DNA of 64,000 bases from Echinometra lucunter (GCA_029962745.1 CM057167.1:16199785-16263784); one strand, 5' to 3'; positions 45,999-57,735 are shown, counted from the stretch's first letter. The notes: generated by a model not told the origin, from the sequence alone. Translations and numbers: made by a program.

Positions 45999-47030
45999 CT
46001 AGCCATTGATATTTGGGTTCGACATGTGCCTTCGCAGCCACCGTGACGGCTCTTCAACATCGCAAAGACGACACGTAATCATGCAACGGAATACCTGACG
46101 AAATATCGGGTGTTTCCATGCGTAGATGATGGGGTTCAGGCACGAGTTCAGGGAGAGAACGACGGCGCTATAAGCTTCAACCGTCGAGTCGAAATCGACT
46201 TTGAACAAAGTTACGGTAGCCGGTAGCATGCAAACGAAGAAACACAAAACAACTAGTAGCATGTTCTGGGTGATTTTTACTTCAGTGTTTCTGCGATGCT
46301 CTTTTTTCATTTCTTCATTTTTAGCATTTGTCTCCGCTGTCCTACGGTCTTCTGAGGATTGTTTTATTGATGAGGGCTGGGGCATCTGAATTTCCAGTTT
46401 GTTTTGCACTCTTTTGACGTGATTCCGAACATGTAGGTAGATCTTCAAATAAAAATACAAAATGGCGGCCATCAGTGTTACCATGGATACACCAGATAAG
46501 ACGTCGAAGGCTTTGCCTTCTGCAACATCGCATATGTTCCCTTTCACTCCAAACACAGCCCAACCAGTTGTGCCAAAGAGAATGACGAAAAATGTTGGAT
46601 ATGATAAAATTAACGCGAGCATGAGGGTGATGTTTCTTTTACAGAATATTCGGCGATACTTCTGCGAAGTTTGTGTGATGAGAATGTATCGATTAAATGC
46701 GATCGCTATCAACGTAATGATGCTCCATCCGTTGAATACAAACGTTAGCGCGCCAATCACCTGGCAGACGACAGCGAAATCCGGATGCGCGTCTGCTGCT
46801 CCGAGAAGCGAGCTCGCCTGGAAAGGCAGCATCAGCGCCGTGAGGAAATCCGTGCAACTCAGAGTAACGATGAAAACGTTGGTGGATGTACGTAGGCGAC
46901 GAGTTAGCTGGACAGCGACGATTACGAGGATGTTTCCTACGATACTGATTATGCAGATGACAATGAGGATAACGGCGGCTACTACATCCTGCGGCTTGAC
47001 GTTGTCATCGCCTGAAGACGGTGTGTTCAT
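45999..47030 (-). CDS. Class A GPCR, array copy 4, 343 aa from the first available ATG
   Basis: All seven helices and key motifs are present (GN, CTDFL, NRY, FVCMLP, NPIIY) and the C-tail ends HMSNPNING. The start used by the other copies is GTG here (47078), and the more upstream ATG is TTG, so the first in-frame ATG is at 47030 (MNTPSSGDDN). That Met exists in copies 1-3 too and has a good context (GCCATGA), so it may be the true start in all copies. A shorter start leaves about 18 residues before TM1 and drops a possible NVT glycosylation site. Loop 2 reads VKGNICDVAEG. The N-terminal coding end and the upstream 1.5 kb are more diverged than between copies 1-3. A candidate acceptor CTAG remains at 47158-47161. 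Probably functional if the downstream start is used. Confidence 0.8.
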   Translation of the reverse strand: MNTPSSGDDNVKPQDVVAAVILIVICIISIVGNILVIVAVQLTRRLRTSTNVFIVTLSCTDFLTALMLPFQASSLLGAADAHPDFAVVCQVIGALTFVFNGWSIITLIAIAFNRYILITQTSQKYRRIFCKRNITLMLALILSYPTFFVILFGTTGWAVFGVKGNICDVAEGKAFDVLSGVSMVTLMAAILYFYLKIYLHVRNHVKRVQNKLEIQMPQPSSIKQSSEDRRTAETNAKNEEMKKEHRRNTEVKITQNMLLVVLCFFVCMLPATVTLFKVDFDSTVEAYSAVVLSLNSCLNPIIYAWKHPIFRQVFRCMITCRLCDVEEPSRWLRRHMSNPNING

Positions 47031-47078
47031 GGCGTCGCTTGTCGTAGCTATGTTGGTGTATAGGTTGAAAGATGTCAC

Positions 47079-48777
47079 GTTGACAACGGTTGTAGCAGAG
47101 TTAGGAAATCTAGTGTCATCGGCACCTTGAAAGACTACAGATGACAAGACTTTCAACCTAGATGATTAAAAAAAAGAAGACATGCCAAAAATTATATCAT
47201 AATTCCATTTGATAGTCTTATTATGGTGATAAACCTAGGTTACTAATGTAAGAAATCGTACAAGGGCAGTCGCTGATGATTAGAGATGCTCAAAAGGGCC
47301 CCGGATTGGGCCTCTACTGAGAACTTAAGCCCACCCCCCCCCCCCGGCTGGTTTTCTGTCTGATGAATTTGAGAGAAAAGACCTTGTCATAAGGTACCTG
47401 AGTTCTATCGACCAAGTTCATGGAAGGAAAGATTGAGTGGTAGCAAAAGAACATGCTTTAATTTCTTAACATCAATCAAACTTTCACAACAAAGGAGACA
47501 TATTGGCCCACCAAATAGGTGGGGAAAAAAGCATCTTAGGTAAAAATAGAATGCGACAATATACTGATAAAAGAAAGCTGTTGAAAAATTCAAATGAATT
47601 GTTAGCGAAATGAACTTAAAGATACATACTACATTTTCTGAGCATTTCTTAGAATTTCTGAGAAAATAAATCGCACTGCATTGACAAGACGAAACCGGAA
47701 TTAAAGGCAGAATAAAGTGTTTTTTTCTGCATGTCCATAACTTCACAAGCTTAACTAGTGTTTCTGTAAACAATTTTTTTGGCATTACTCCCAGTTAAAG
47801 ATCGTATGCTCGATCTGTAATGAAATTTACAAGTCAGAAAAAATGGAACCAGCGGGATTCGAACCTCCATCTACTGCTTGCCGGGCAGCGACTTCACCAT
47901 GCTATTACAAATTATAAATTCCTCCCATTAAGCTTCTTCATCTTGTCCACGGCGGACCGTTGCATATTAATGAGTCAAAGAAGAGGGCCTAGGGTATTTG
48001 ATTCCAGTTCATCGTGACTTGGCCGTGAAGAATAGCCTGGTGGTTAAGTCGCTGCCCGGCTAGACCAGGCAGTGGACTACTGCCCGGCAAGCCCGCTCGC
48101 TCGCATAATAATGACCATCCCCCTTCCACTTCTCGAAACAGATTTTCGGAGGTGACCTTCGGTGTTTCCGCCCCCCCCCCCCCCCCCCTCGTTATATGAA
48201 ATCGCCGCCACTGCATGTACGGATCAATGGTTTGGAGGAGATCATAGCCTATTGTCAAAATTTCAGGATATTTCTTGAAATTCCAGGAATTTTCATTGTT
48301 CATTCCCGGATGATCGATTTTGAAAAGTGGAAACACTGATTTCAGTAGTCACAACGGATTAGGGAGTTAGTAAAACACGACATCGGTCACTTTATTTCAT
48401 CTTTTGTCAACTGGATGTCCTTGGCATCCAGATAATGAAAATATTTTGTTCACAGGAGACAGGTATAATGTATTCAAAATTTATGCATACTCTTTTAACA
48501 GAGATTGTTTAAGATCAAGATCAGGTAGACATTCATTAAAAAGTCTCATATTTTTGTTTAATAATTCATTTTTCAGTTACAAATGACCAACGTCCTTCAA
48601 ACACTGAAAACTGCTCATCTTTTTGAATTCATGATTCATTTCGTTTTGGAAAAACATATCTATATTCCCTTTATTTCCATCAAACATAATGATACCAATG
48701 ATATCTATGATGATAAATAAACCTTTGCCATCACAGCCTTAGCCCAAATAAAACAAAAGAGTATTTTATTTTCTTTG
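47079..48777. other. Receptor 4 upstream region, unit 4; diverged from the other units
   Basis: 47160-47760 aligns with the other units but with many differences. 47760-48530 does not match them and contains SINE-like sequence and a C16 run (about 48172-48188). Homology resumes at about 48540. No gene. Confidence 0.55.
47845..48110. mobile_element. Inverted pair of tRNA-derived SINE heads, unit 4 only
   Basis: Minus strand: box A-like TAGCATGGTGAAGTCGC and box B GGTTCGAATCC (47855-47865), about 40 bp apart. Plus strand: TAGCCTGGTGGTTAAGTCGC then TGCCCGGC (48034 on). Both share GTCGCTGCCCGGC. RNA polymerase III promoter boxes are inferred from the match to tRNA genes. Confidence 0.6.
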
Positions 48778-49158
48778 CACACTAAGAAAAAAAAAAGGTT
48801 CAATTTTGTACCATAAATGCAACACTGGCAGCACTTTTTTTTTTTTTTTGGGGGGGGGGGGGGTGGAATCTTGCACCCTACATGGAAAAGGTGCAAAGAT
48901 GCACCCTTTTGTACTTGTTTGCACCCGGAAATGCCCGTCTGCACCCTTAAAGATGTGCAACCTTGCACCTTTAAGGGTGCAGACATTTTTCCATTCAAAA
49001 GGGTGCAAATTTGCACCTTCCCTAAACATAAACGGTACAACTCTAGCTCACTGCTCCTTTAAAGGTGCAAAATGCTTCTTGGGTGCAAAATTGTACCCAT
49101 AAAGGAGCTCCCAGTGTTGCATGTGAAGGGTGCAAAATTGAACCTTTTTTTTAGTGTG
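48778..49158. mobile_element. GTGCA-rich foldback element, unit 4
   Basis: Longest copy. It has a T/G run (about 48834-48862) and an extra GGTGCAAATTTGCACC palindrome near 49001-49017. Confidence 0.65.
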
Positions 49159-49677
49159 TGCAAAAGGGGTAGGATTGGTCCTTATAGTGCCTTCGAGTCT
49201 TCCTCTTGTTCAACCTTGGATGTGAGGTACTTATGACGTCCATTACAAAAATCCCTATATCTTCGTGACTATACTGGACCGAATATGATAGGGTCTTTAC
49301 TGACTGGTAGAGAAATAGTTCGAATTCCATAATCTAGAATCACTCTTCACATTACAAAATGATTTCTTCCATAATGGATACCTAAAGGCTGGTTGTAATT
49401 TGGGGGGACATACTGGAATGGGTGAACAACCATCTGACAGTCAAAATAATGCACCAAAAATGATCTAAAACCGTGCCATCTGTCTCGATTATTGGAAAGA
49501 AAAAGGATATCTACTTACTCATCCTTAGTGACCTCTTGTATCCCGTTTAATGATGAACATCACAAAGAAGTGAGGGAAAGAGTAATGCTCGTCTTGATAC
49601 TTTCCGAGTTTATGTGCTTCTGTCATGTCTGTGGCACTGGTTAATCATATTATATAGGACATGTAGGAGGAAGTCTA

Positions 49678-49860
49678 ATATGCTCAACAGTTCAACCGCA
49701 TCCGTATGAAGGACATAATTCATTAGAATAATGGATTTCATTGTTTTTATTATGATTATTTTTACAATGCTCAACAGTTGAACCGCATCCGTATGAAGGA
49801 TATAATTCATTAGAATAATGGATTTCATTATTTTTATTATTATTATTTTTCCAATATACA
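49678..49860. repeat. Two direct repeats of about 78 bp, unit 4
   Basis: As in units 1 and 2. Confidence 0.7.
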
Positions 49861-50649
49861 AATATACAAATACAAAATATACAAATACAAGGATATACAT
49901 CAAAAAAATCAACACTCAGATAAAACATGTATATTCAACAACAACATCTAACAAAAAGGATCAATCACAATGCAGATATACAAATATAACTTTAATTTAA
50001 AAATATATATAGGTCTATTGCTTTAATCTACATCAATCGTCTTTTTTCCCCCTCCTCTCCTTCCATTGTTTACTGGACTGTGTTAATACATATCCTTGTA
50101 ATAGCCTTTCATCCTCCACAGTAAAAAATAAAAAATAATAAAAATAAAAAAAATCCGTAATTTGATATCTGATTTCATTTGATTTATCTTTCCGTTTCAC
50201 AGTAAAGATGTACAAAACAAATATATGAAATCATGAAATACAAACAAACAAAACAACAAAAAAGGCAACAAAAGAACCCCAAACCACAAGAAACCACAAA
50301 ACAAACAAACAAATAAAACCCCAACAACAATAAACAAAAGGATCAATTTCAGCCTCACCCTCCTTCATCGCTTGCTCTTTTTTGCCGTTTACTTTCGACT
50401 CATCTTTTCGTTGTCTATTTATCTGTGTTTGTCTAATTGTCTAATTCTGTTTCTCTCCTTTTCTCCTCTCTATCCCTCTCTCTTTCCATTTCTCACCAGT
50501 TTCCAAAGTCCATTTGCCTCGTCCAATACTAGTATTCTCTCTTTATTTCTCCGTGTCCTTTTATCCCTCTGCCACGTCTGTTTGATACGATTTGATTTGA
50601 CTTGACTTGATTTGCTTCCACGTTCGATTTGCATAATTATGTTTAACAA

Positions 50650-50903
50650 CACTCTAAAAATATTGGGTGAAAATGTGCCATGCGGGTAATTATGTGTCCA
50701 ACCAACTTTGGGCATTTCTTTGGGCATTTCTTTTTATCCAATTTGATGGAAATCTTGCCCATTCTAAAGTAATTACTGCTTATTTTTAACCTAACTGGAC
50801 AATATGCTTCCCAATATGTGGGTAAGTATATTGCCCAAAGTAGTTCGTTGGACACACAGTTACCCTCGTGCTGGTTAAAATTTTACCCAATATTTTTACA
50901 GTG
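50650..50903. mobile_element. 254-bp foldback element, unit 4
   Basis: As in unit 1. Confidence 0.65.
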
Positions 50904-51014
50904 AATGAGATACATACAAATCAAAATAGTGACACAGGACACAGAATACCATGCAGTTCAATGTAGTTTCCCTGTAGAAATAGACGCATACAAACTATGT
51001 CTCTGTTTCTACAT

Positions 51015-51118
51015 TTATCATTTATTTATTCATTTATTTATTTATTTATTTATTCATTTATCTATCTATTTATTTATTTATTTATTTATTTATTCATTTA
51101 TTTATTTATTTATTTATT
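51015..51118. repeat. (TTTA)n microsatellite, unit 4
   Basis: About 100 bp with ATTC and CTAT variants. Confidence 0.85.
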
Positions 51119-51819
51119 GGTATACAAGAATTGATCAGCAGCACAAGTTGGAAGGATCAATTTACAATTTGCCACTTTATTTGATTTGATTTGATTTATT
51201 CATTCTTCACGGGTGGATTGGATCGCCTTTGTCAGCTAATATCTGTTTTTTTTAAAGGGGTCCAATTTCTAGATTTGATATTAGAATACAATAGCATAAG
51301 AATATGCTTATCCAATTACCATGATTACTGCAATATATAGCCTTGATAGTACAGAAAGATTCTATTTTTCTACGATCATAACGATTCTCCGCGTAATTAG
51401 AAAATGACGTACATGATTACAAAGAACGCCGTTCTGTTCTGACATTGATTACAATGAAAATGGGCCATTCAAGGCTACCATATTGAAGGAAATGTTGGCC
51501 ATCAGAAGTTGTTTACTGTAATCCACTTCATCATGTCAATAAATTATTTTCATTTTATTTCTTTTATTTGTCTTATTTACCTAGGGTATAACCTATAGTC
51601 AGTGATTAAATTCTGTTATTCTTTAGGGCCCTGCACAAAAACACAATATACGGTATATTGTGCAGCATAATACATAAATGTGAAATGATAGACAATATTG
51701 TAAAACAAAGCAACATAATGCAGCAAAGCAATAGTTGACAAATAGATACAGCCCACTATGCAAATAGCCCATGCTAACACATCGACAGCTCACTAAAACG
51801 AATATTTTTCTGTCTTTCC

Positions 51820-51955
51820 TCGTGTTGCGGGTTCGAACCCCAGCGTGGCACTAGTGTCCTTTGGCAAGGCATTAATCTAAATTTGCCACTCTTCACCCAG
51901 GTGTTAATTGGGTACCAGCTAGAACGCGAAAGTCATTGTAATTTGTTTAGCATGG

Positions 51956-51989
<34 letters not shown>

Positions 51990-52279
51990 AATGATATTAT
52001 GGCGTTTTATCCCAGGGTAGCCTCTCCAGTAGACTTACTTTCTTCCAGAGGGCCCTGCAGTAATTACCCCGGCTTTAGCACGGCAATCGTAGCGCTCAGT
52101 GCATTCAAGGAATAAATCTTAACAGGTATGCACTTACTATACCCTGGGTCGAGTGTGGCAGATGTAGATTAATGTCTTGCCAAAGAGCATTAGTGCTGCG
52201 GAGGGATTCGAACCCCGTACCCTGTGGTTCACGGTCCGGAGACATATAGGGCCTACACTAGACCACAACACCTCTACAT
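51820..52279. mobile_element. Inverted pair of tRNA-related SINE fragments, unit 4
   Basis: Plus-strand box B at about 51829; minus-strand SINE at about 52141-52279; (GAT)n of about 30 bp between them. Confidence 0.7.
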
Positions 52280-52463
52280 CGCGAGCGTCTGCAAAAGAGG
52301 GGCAAGACATCTCACCTACGATAATCCATGGCAAAGAATCAACTTGTGTTATAGGCCCTTGTTTAAAAAATTGGAGTATTACGTGTGTTTCCAAGAGTAA
52401 TCTTGCAGTTATTGACTTCCAAAATTACTAATTACATAAAGTTGTGGCTACATTTTGGGTTAC

Positions 52464-52722
52464 AGTTCGTTATTCCGAAGGTTCGTTAGTCCGAAAAGGT
52501 TCGTTATTCCGAAGGTTCGTTATTCCGAAGGTTCGTTATTCCGAAGGTTCGTTAAACCGAAAACGAAATCAGGTTCGTTATTCCGAAGTTTCTTAGTCTG
52601 AAAATGGAATAAGGTTCGTTAGTTCGTTAGTTATTTTCGGACTATGAACCTTATTTCATTTTCAGACTAACGAAGATCTAGGTATACGCAATTTGCGTGT
52701 TTCGGAATAACGAACCTTCGGA
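52464..52722. repeat. TTCGTTATTCCGAAGG foldback minisatellite, unit 4
   Basis: Forward arm longer than in units 1-3 by about one to three units, reverse arm complete. Confidence 0.8.
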
Positions 52723-52803
52723 AAACAAACATCACCCGTATTTTGTTCCATGGTAGGAAATCTATCAGGAGGGGCAAATTATTTCCTCCTGCCCTTCTTT
52801 GAA

Positions 52804-53199
52804 CCTAACAGGAATAATTTGAATTCTTATTTTATCAGTCATTCTTCTTTAAATTGGCAACACCAGTATTTTTGTTTTAGTGCTGCATTTTTTCTTACAA
52901 AAAGTTTTTGTTTGAAATGAATATAAATTCACGGATAGTTTTTTGAAATGTTTTTAAAAAATGCAAATTATTTTGCTTGGATGAAAATTAATGTTAAACT
53001 TTTCATCGTGTTGCCAATGTAAGGATTTTAGAGCTTAAAAAATCAGCATGAAACGAAAAAATACCGACCCAACAAAAATGGACATAATTATGTATAGAAT
53101 GTTTACTCTTTCTGCTCATGTATTTGGTATGTTTTTAGGGCTCTGTATCAAAAGTTAATGGGCCAAACCACACAATGTGGACTCTCTGCCATGAATGGG
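52804..53199 (-). mobile_element. Degenerate piggyBac-type MITE, unit 4
   Basis: As in unit 1; the end ATGAATGGGTTTAG has lost TTAA. Confidence 0.55.
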
Positions 53200-53215
53200 T
53201 TTAGTACTGTATTAA

Positions 53216-53534
53216 CATTTTGACACTGGCAAAATTATGCTTAGCCCAGTACTATCGGTGGGGCTTAAACAACATTTAACCCCACCGATAGTACGGGACT
53301 AAGCGTAGCCGGCTTTCTGTTCACATTACACTTTACCAAAGTGGGCTAAATCACAGATAATACGGGACTATTTTTAGCCCTGGAAAAAAGCAGGGTTAGC
53401 CCACTTTTGGTGGGGCTAAATGTAAAGAAGGTGGGGTTAAATGCTCAAGTGAGAACAAAAATCGAGATAGTCCGGGGTTAAGGATAGTCCAGGGTTAAAG
53501 ATAGTATGGGGTTTTAAAAAAAAGTGTAAAAAGG
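53216..53534. mobile_element. MITE with CTTTTTACACT ends, unit 4
   Basis: Left end altered (CATTTTGACACTGG), right AGTGTAAAAAGG intact. Confidence 0.6.
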
Positions 53535-53539
53535 CAATA

Positions 53540-53595
53540 TGAAGTAGCAGTACCTAGAACACTAGTGTAACATTAGTAGGTACTGCCACTTCATT
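53540..53595. repeat. 18-bp inverted repeat, unit 4 (one mismatch)
   Basis: The left arm reads ATGAAGTAGCAGTACCTA, so one base pair is lost. Confidence 0.8.
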
Positions 53596-53882
53596 AGGCT
53601 TTCGAAATGAAAGATTACTTATATGCACGAATCCGTTAGTCTGTACGGCTGTAGTTTATTAATTATTCATATTTATCATGTTCATTATCTGAATTTCGAT
53701 CGCAGCTTAATTCTGCAGCATATTTTTTCCCGATAAGGCTAATCAGTCAAAACAATATAGGCTTACAAGTATTGGAAGCTTCAGAGTTAAAGTGTCAAAT
53801 TTCATTAACCGATAATTTCAGAAGTTCCCCGACCTCACCAGGCCGTCGACCGAGGGAGAAACAAATTGCACAAGATTACAAA

Positions 53883-53957
53883 ATGAGGATATTAACACTT
53901 GCATGCCTTGCTTCTATACTCAGGCTCCATCATGGACCTGCATCCAGGGAGCACTGA
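53883..53957 (+). CDS. 24-codon ORF with signal-peptide-like start, unit 4 (doubtful gene)
   Basis: MRILTLACLASIL start (F to L). The upstream ATG at 53772 is in frame, as in unit 3. Confidence 0.2.
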   Translation: MRILTLACLASILRLHHGPASREH

Positions 53958-54127
53958 GTGAAAAAAAAATTCATCAGCACCCTATTTCTTCATATTCTTC
54001 TCTCTGACCTCTACGCGAAGACGCCATCGCATTCAGAAAAAAAAAGTAATAAAAATAGGACCTACATGTATGCTCACAAATAAAAGGCATTTCATGTTAA
54101 ATGCAGATGACAGAGGGCGTTCGTAGG

Positions 54128-54234
54128 AATTATCCACCATATAGTAACTTTAGAACAGTCTGAAACACACTAAGCACCCGAGGCGAAGCCGAGTGTGTTT
54201 TGGAGTATTCAAAAGTTACAAAGGGTGGATAATT
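54128..54234. mobile_element. Short foldback 3' of receptor copy 5 (unit 4)
   Basis: AATTATCCACC / GGTGGATAATT arms. Confidence 0.6.
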
Positions 54235-54488
54235 CTTTCTAACGGCCGACCAAGTCACGCATGCGCATTATGTTTTTATGAAATGGTGAGTGGCCACAGC
54301 TTTTATACAGTATGGGAAGCCAAATGAAGCACCTTTCAGCGGTCATTATCGGTCATAAGTACCTTTCATTAGCAACTTTGGCCGTTCGGCATAATAAAAG
54401 ACTGGTCATGTGACAGATCTCTGCCAAGCATATGATTAGGATCCATATCACCATTTTATAATGAATATAGGTATGGGGCTAGACTAGA

Positions 54489-55545
54489 CTAGCCATTGAT
54501 ATTTGGGTTCGGCATGTGCCTTCGCAGACACCGTGACGGCTCTTCAACATCGCGAAGACGACACGTAAGCATGCAACGGAACACCTGACGAAATATCGGG
54601 TGTTTCCAGGCGTAGATGATGGGGTTCAGGCACGAGTTCAGGGAGAGAACGACGGCGCTATAAGCTACAACCGTCGAGTCGATATCGACTTTGAACAAAG
54701 TTACGGTAACCGGTAGCATGCAAACGAAGAAACACAAAACAACTAGTAGCATGTTCTGGGTGATTTTTACTTCAGTGTTTCTGCGATGCTCTTTTTTCAT
54801 TGCTTCCTTTTTAGCATTTGTCTCCGCTGTCCTACGGTCTTCTGTGGATTGTTTTATTGATGAGGGCTGGGGCATCTGAATTTCCAGTTTGTTTTGCACT
54901 CTTTTGACGTGATTCCGAACATGTAGGTAGATCTTCAAATAAAAATACAAAATGGCGGCCATCAGTGTTACCATGGATACGCCAGATAAGACGTCGAAGG
55001 CTTTGCCTTCTGCAACAGCGCATGTGCTCCCTTTCACTCCAAACACAGCCCAACCAGTTGTGCCAAAGAGAATGACGAAAAATGTTGGATATGATAAAAT
55101 TAACGCGAGCATGAGGGTGATGTTTCTTTTACAGAATATTCGGCGATACCTCTGCGAAGTTTGTGTGATGAGAATGTATCGATTAAATGCGATCGCTATC
55201 AACGTAATGATGCTCCATCCGTTGAATACAAACGATAGCGCGCCAATCACCTGGCAGACGACAGCGAAATCGGGATGCGCGTCTGCTGCTCCCAAGAGCG
55301 AGCTCGCCTGAAAAGGCAACGTCACCGCCGTTAGGAAATCCGTACAGCTGAGAGTGACGACAAAAACGTTCGTGGAAGTGTGAAGGCGACGAGTAAGCTG
55401 GACAGCGACGATTACGAGGATGTGTGACAATGAGAATAACGGCGGCTGCTACATCCTGCGGCTTAACGTTGCCCTCATCTGAAGCCGGTGTGTCCATGGC
55501 GTCGCTTGTCGTAGCTATGTTGGTGTAGATGTGGACAGCTGTCAT
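54489..55545 (-). pseudogene. Class A GPCR, array copy 5, frameshifted by a 23-bp deletion in TM1
   Basis: The coding start (ATG 55545, MTAVHIYTN) and the rest of the receptor (from ILVIVAVQLTRR to NPNING) are readable but in different frames. At 55421-55425 the sequence joins GAGGATG to TGTGACAATGA, where other copies have 23 more bases. The loss removes the ICIISIVGN part of TM1, including its conserved Asn, and shifts the frame, giving an early stop. Downstream, NRY, FVCMLP and NPIIY are intact and no other disruption is seen, so the lesion is recent. 5' of about 55285 (N-terminus to TM2) this copy differs much more from copies 1-4 than elsewhere, including many silent changes. Its 5' flank beyond 55560 matches the other units poorly or not at all. 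Confidence 0.85.
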
Positions 55546-55910
55546 GTTGGCGACGCTTGAAGGATGGCGAATGACCAATGTTATTGTGGAAATCCCAATT
55601 TACGTGACTTCCTACCTAAATACAGATGATATAGAAATAATGAAAAGACATGTGAGAACGTTTGCAACCGTTTTCATCTATAGCATGTATAAATAAAAAT
55701 CATACAGGTTTAAAGATAATCAAGAAATAGATGACATTATCATGCATTATGGTCAGAGATGACGCTGACAAAAGAAGTGATATTTTTTTCTGAAACCAGG
55801 TCACAATAGAATTATGTATTAAATATATATCTTTCTATATCTCTGTCTCCTCCTTCCTCTTTCTCTCTCTCCCCCTCTCTCTCTCCCCCTCCCTCTCTCT
55901 CTCTTTCTCC

Positions 55911-55944
<34 letters not shown>

Positions 55945-56250
55945 CTGTATCCCCTTTGATTAAAAAATATTTAGCACGAAGAGTATAAGATTATATTACT
56001 CTTTACTCGCTTGTGATTATAATCTTGGTTTATGATGAAAATAAATTACCATTGACCAAAGATGCACAGTGCTCTGGAGGTGTTCTGACGGTTTACATGG
56101 TTTCTCTCTTTGCCTATAATAGGCTGTAGGCTTGGATAATGTATAAGAAAGTTCCTTTATAGGATGATTTTCACCACTGCAATACGGAGAATGTTTAAAG
56201 CTCCTTAAGGTGCTCTAAATAAGCTATTAAATGTTATTGTATCAATCGTG
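55546..56250. other. Right flank of the receptor array; no gene
   Basis: Only weak resemblance to the upstream region of other copies (to about 55650). Contains (CT)n-rich sequence at 55855-55945. Confidence 0.5.
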
Positions 56251-56622
56251 ATTCCGAAGGTTCGTAATTCCTAAGGTTTGTTATTCTGAAGGTTCGTTAT
56301 TCCGAACACGCGAATTGCGTATACGTAGATGTTCGTTAGTCCGAAAATGAAACAGGTTCGTTAATCCGAAAATTTGTGGCATTATTCCGAAGGTTCGTTT
56401 GTCCGAAGATGAAATAGGGTTCGTTATTTCGAAGGTTTGTTAATCCGAAAATGAAATAGGGTTCGTTATTCCGAAGGTTCGATAGTCCGAAAATGAAATA
56501 CGGTTCGTTATTACGAAAATAACAAACGAACTAACGAACCTTATTTCATTTTCGGACCAACGCATCTTCGGAATAACGAACCGTACTTTGTTTTTCGAAT
56601 AACGAACCTTCGGAATAACGAA
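56251..56622. repeat. TTCGTTATTCCGAAGG foldback minisatellite, outside the array
   Basis: Larger and more diverged than the array copies. Forward units to about 56515, then reverse units (TTCGGAATAACGAACC). Confidence 0.8.
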
Positions 56623-57410
56623 CTGCAACCGTGCCAAACAGTCTGTCGTCCACATACGAGGCATCTATCCGTTTGAAACAATTGGCGAGAGCCAGTGCCC
56701 CTTGATCATGGCGATCCTGTACTCACAGTCTAAGAGAATGTCGGACTCCGTCAAGGTATACATGGTATATATAGCTTCAAACATGGTAAGTGGGGAAGGA
56801 GGGGGGGGGGGGGGGGGGGCTAGGTAACATGACCTAATAACATTAAAGAGAGTATAGATTTTTCAGTATACGCACCCAGTACTTCATCAGATCAATTATT
56901 CAAACGTTCTACAACCGATAATCAAACAAGATGCTTAAGAGTTGATGGGCATTCCTTACCAACGGCCAATATCTAAGTGATGACCATTATGACGAAGTCA
57001 CTAAATGTTCTACGTTGTCATGGCCAGTACCAAGTGGCGTAACAGCCGGGGGGGGGGGGGGGCAGGGGGGCAGAGTGACCCCCTGAAGGATTTCAGGGGG
57101 AAAATCCACCAAACCACCGGGAAAAAATGAAAGGAAGGGAAAGGAGTAAAAGGAAGGGAGAACGGGAAAGAAAGAAGAAGAAAAGAAGGAAAGAAGAAAA
57201 GAGAGGGAAACAAAAGAGGGAAAGGGAAAAAGAAGAAAGGAAAGGGAAACAAAAGAAATGGGAGAGAATTTAGTACCAAAACCCTGGAGCTTGATGATGA
57301 TGATGATGATGCGATGATATCTTTTCAACAACAACAAAATGAAGTGAACTTAAACATCAACCCAAGCATCCCCCTAAAACTCCCATCCCCTCCTCTCCTT
57401 CACTTCCTTT
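56623..57410. other. No gene; G run and purine-rich tract
   Basis: G run at about 56800-56819, a second at about 57048-57062 next to AGTGGCGTAACAGCC (a GGCGTAGC-type element end), then a purine-rich tract (GAAAGGAAGGG-like) at 57110-57260 and (GAT)n at 57293-57312. Confidence 0.6.
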
Positions 57411-57735
57411 CACCAAAATGACTCAAATTTTCGTACATTTCTCTTTTTTCTCTCTCTCCCGTTCTCTTTCTCTTTCTCTCGCTCTCTTTCTCTCTCTCTC
57501 TCTCTATACCCCTCTCTCTGTCCTTGTACTTTCCTTTCTACAGTTTTACATGTTTTCAACTAGTTTCACTCTCCTACTTTCTCTCTTGCTGTCCTCTCCA
57601 TCTTTCTCCCTCCCTCCATCTCTCTCTCTCCCTCTTTCTCTCCTCTACATAATGCTAACATACTGCACAATCCTCTCTCTCTTTCTCTCTCTCTCTTCGT
57701 TTCTCCTTCTCTCACTCTTTTATTACCCTCCTACG
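57411..57735. repeat. Pyrimidine-rich (CT)n-like tract
   Basis: Imperfect CTCT/TTTC repeats at 57440-57530 and 57585-57725. Ser/Leu-rich frames are artefacts. Confidence 0.8.

Larger units (their letters stand above)
17776..55545 (-). repeat. Tandem receptor array: five genes, four complete 8.1-11.3-kb units
   Basis: Equivalent start codons fall at 18846, 26931, 35762, 47078 (GTG in copy 4) and 55545, giving periods of 8085, 8831, 11316 and 8467 bp. The order of spacer elements is the same in all four complete units and similarity is high, apart from unit-specific insertions. The left edge lies within receptor copy 1 and the right edge within copy 5. Expansion by unequal crossing-over is inferred from the edge genes. 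Confidence 0.9.
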
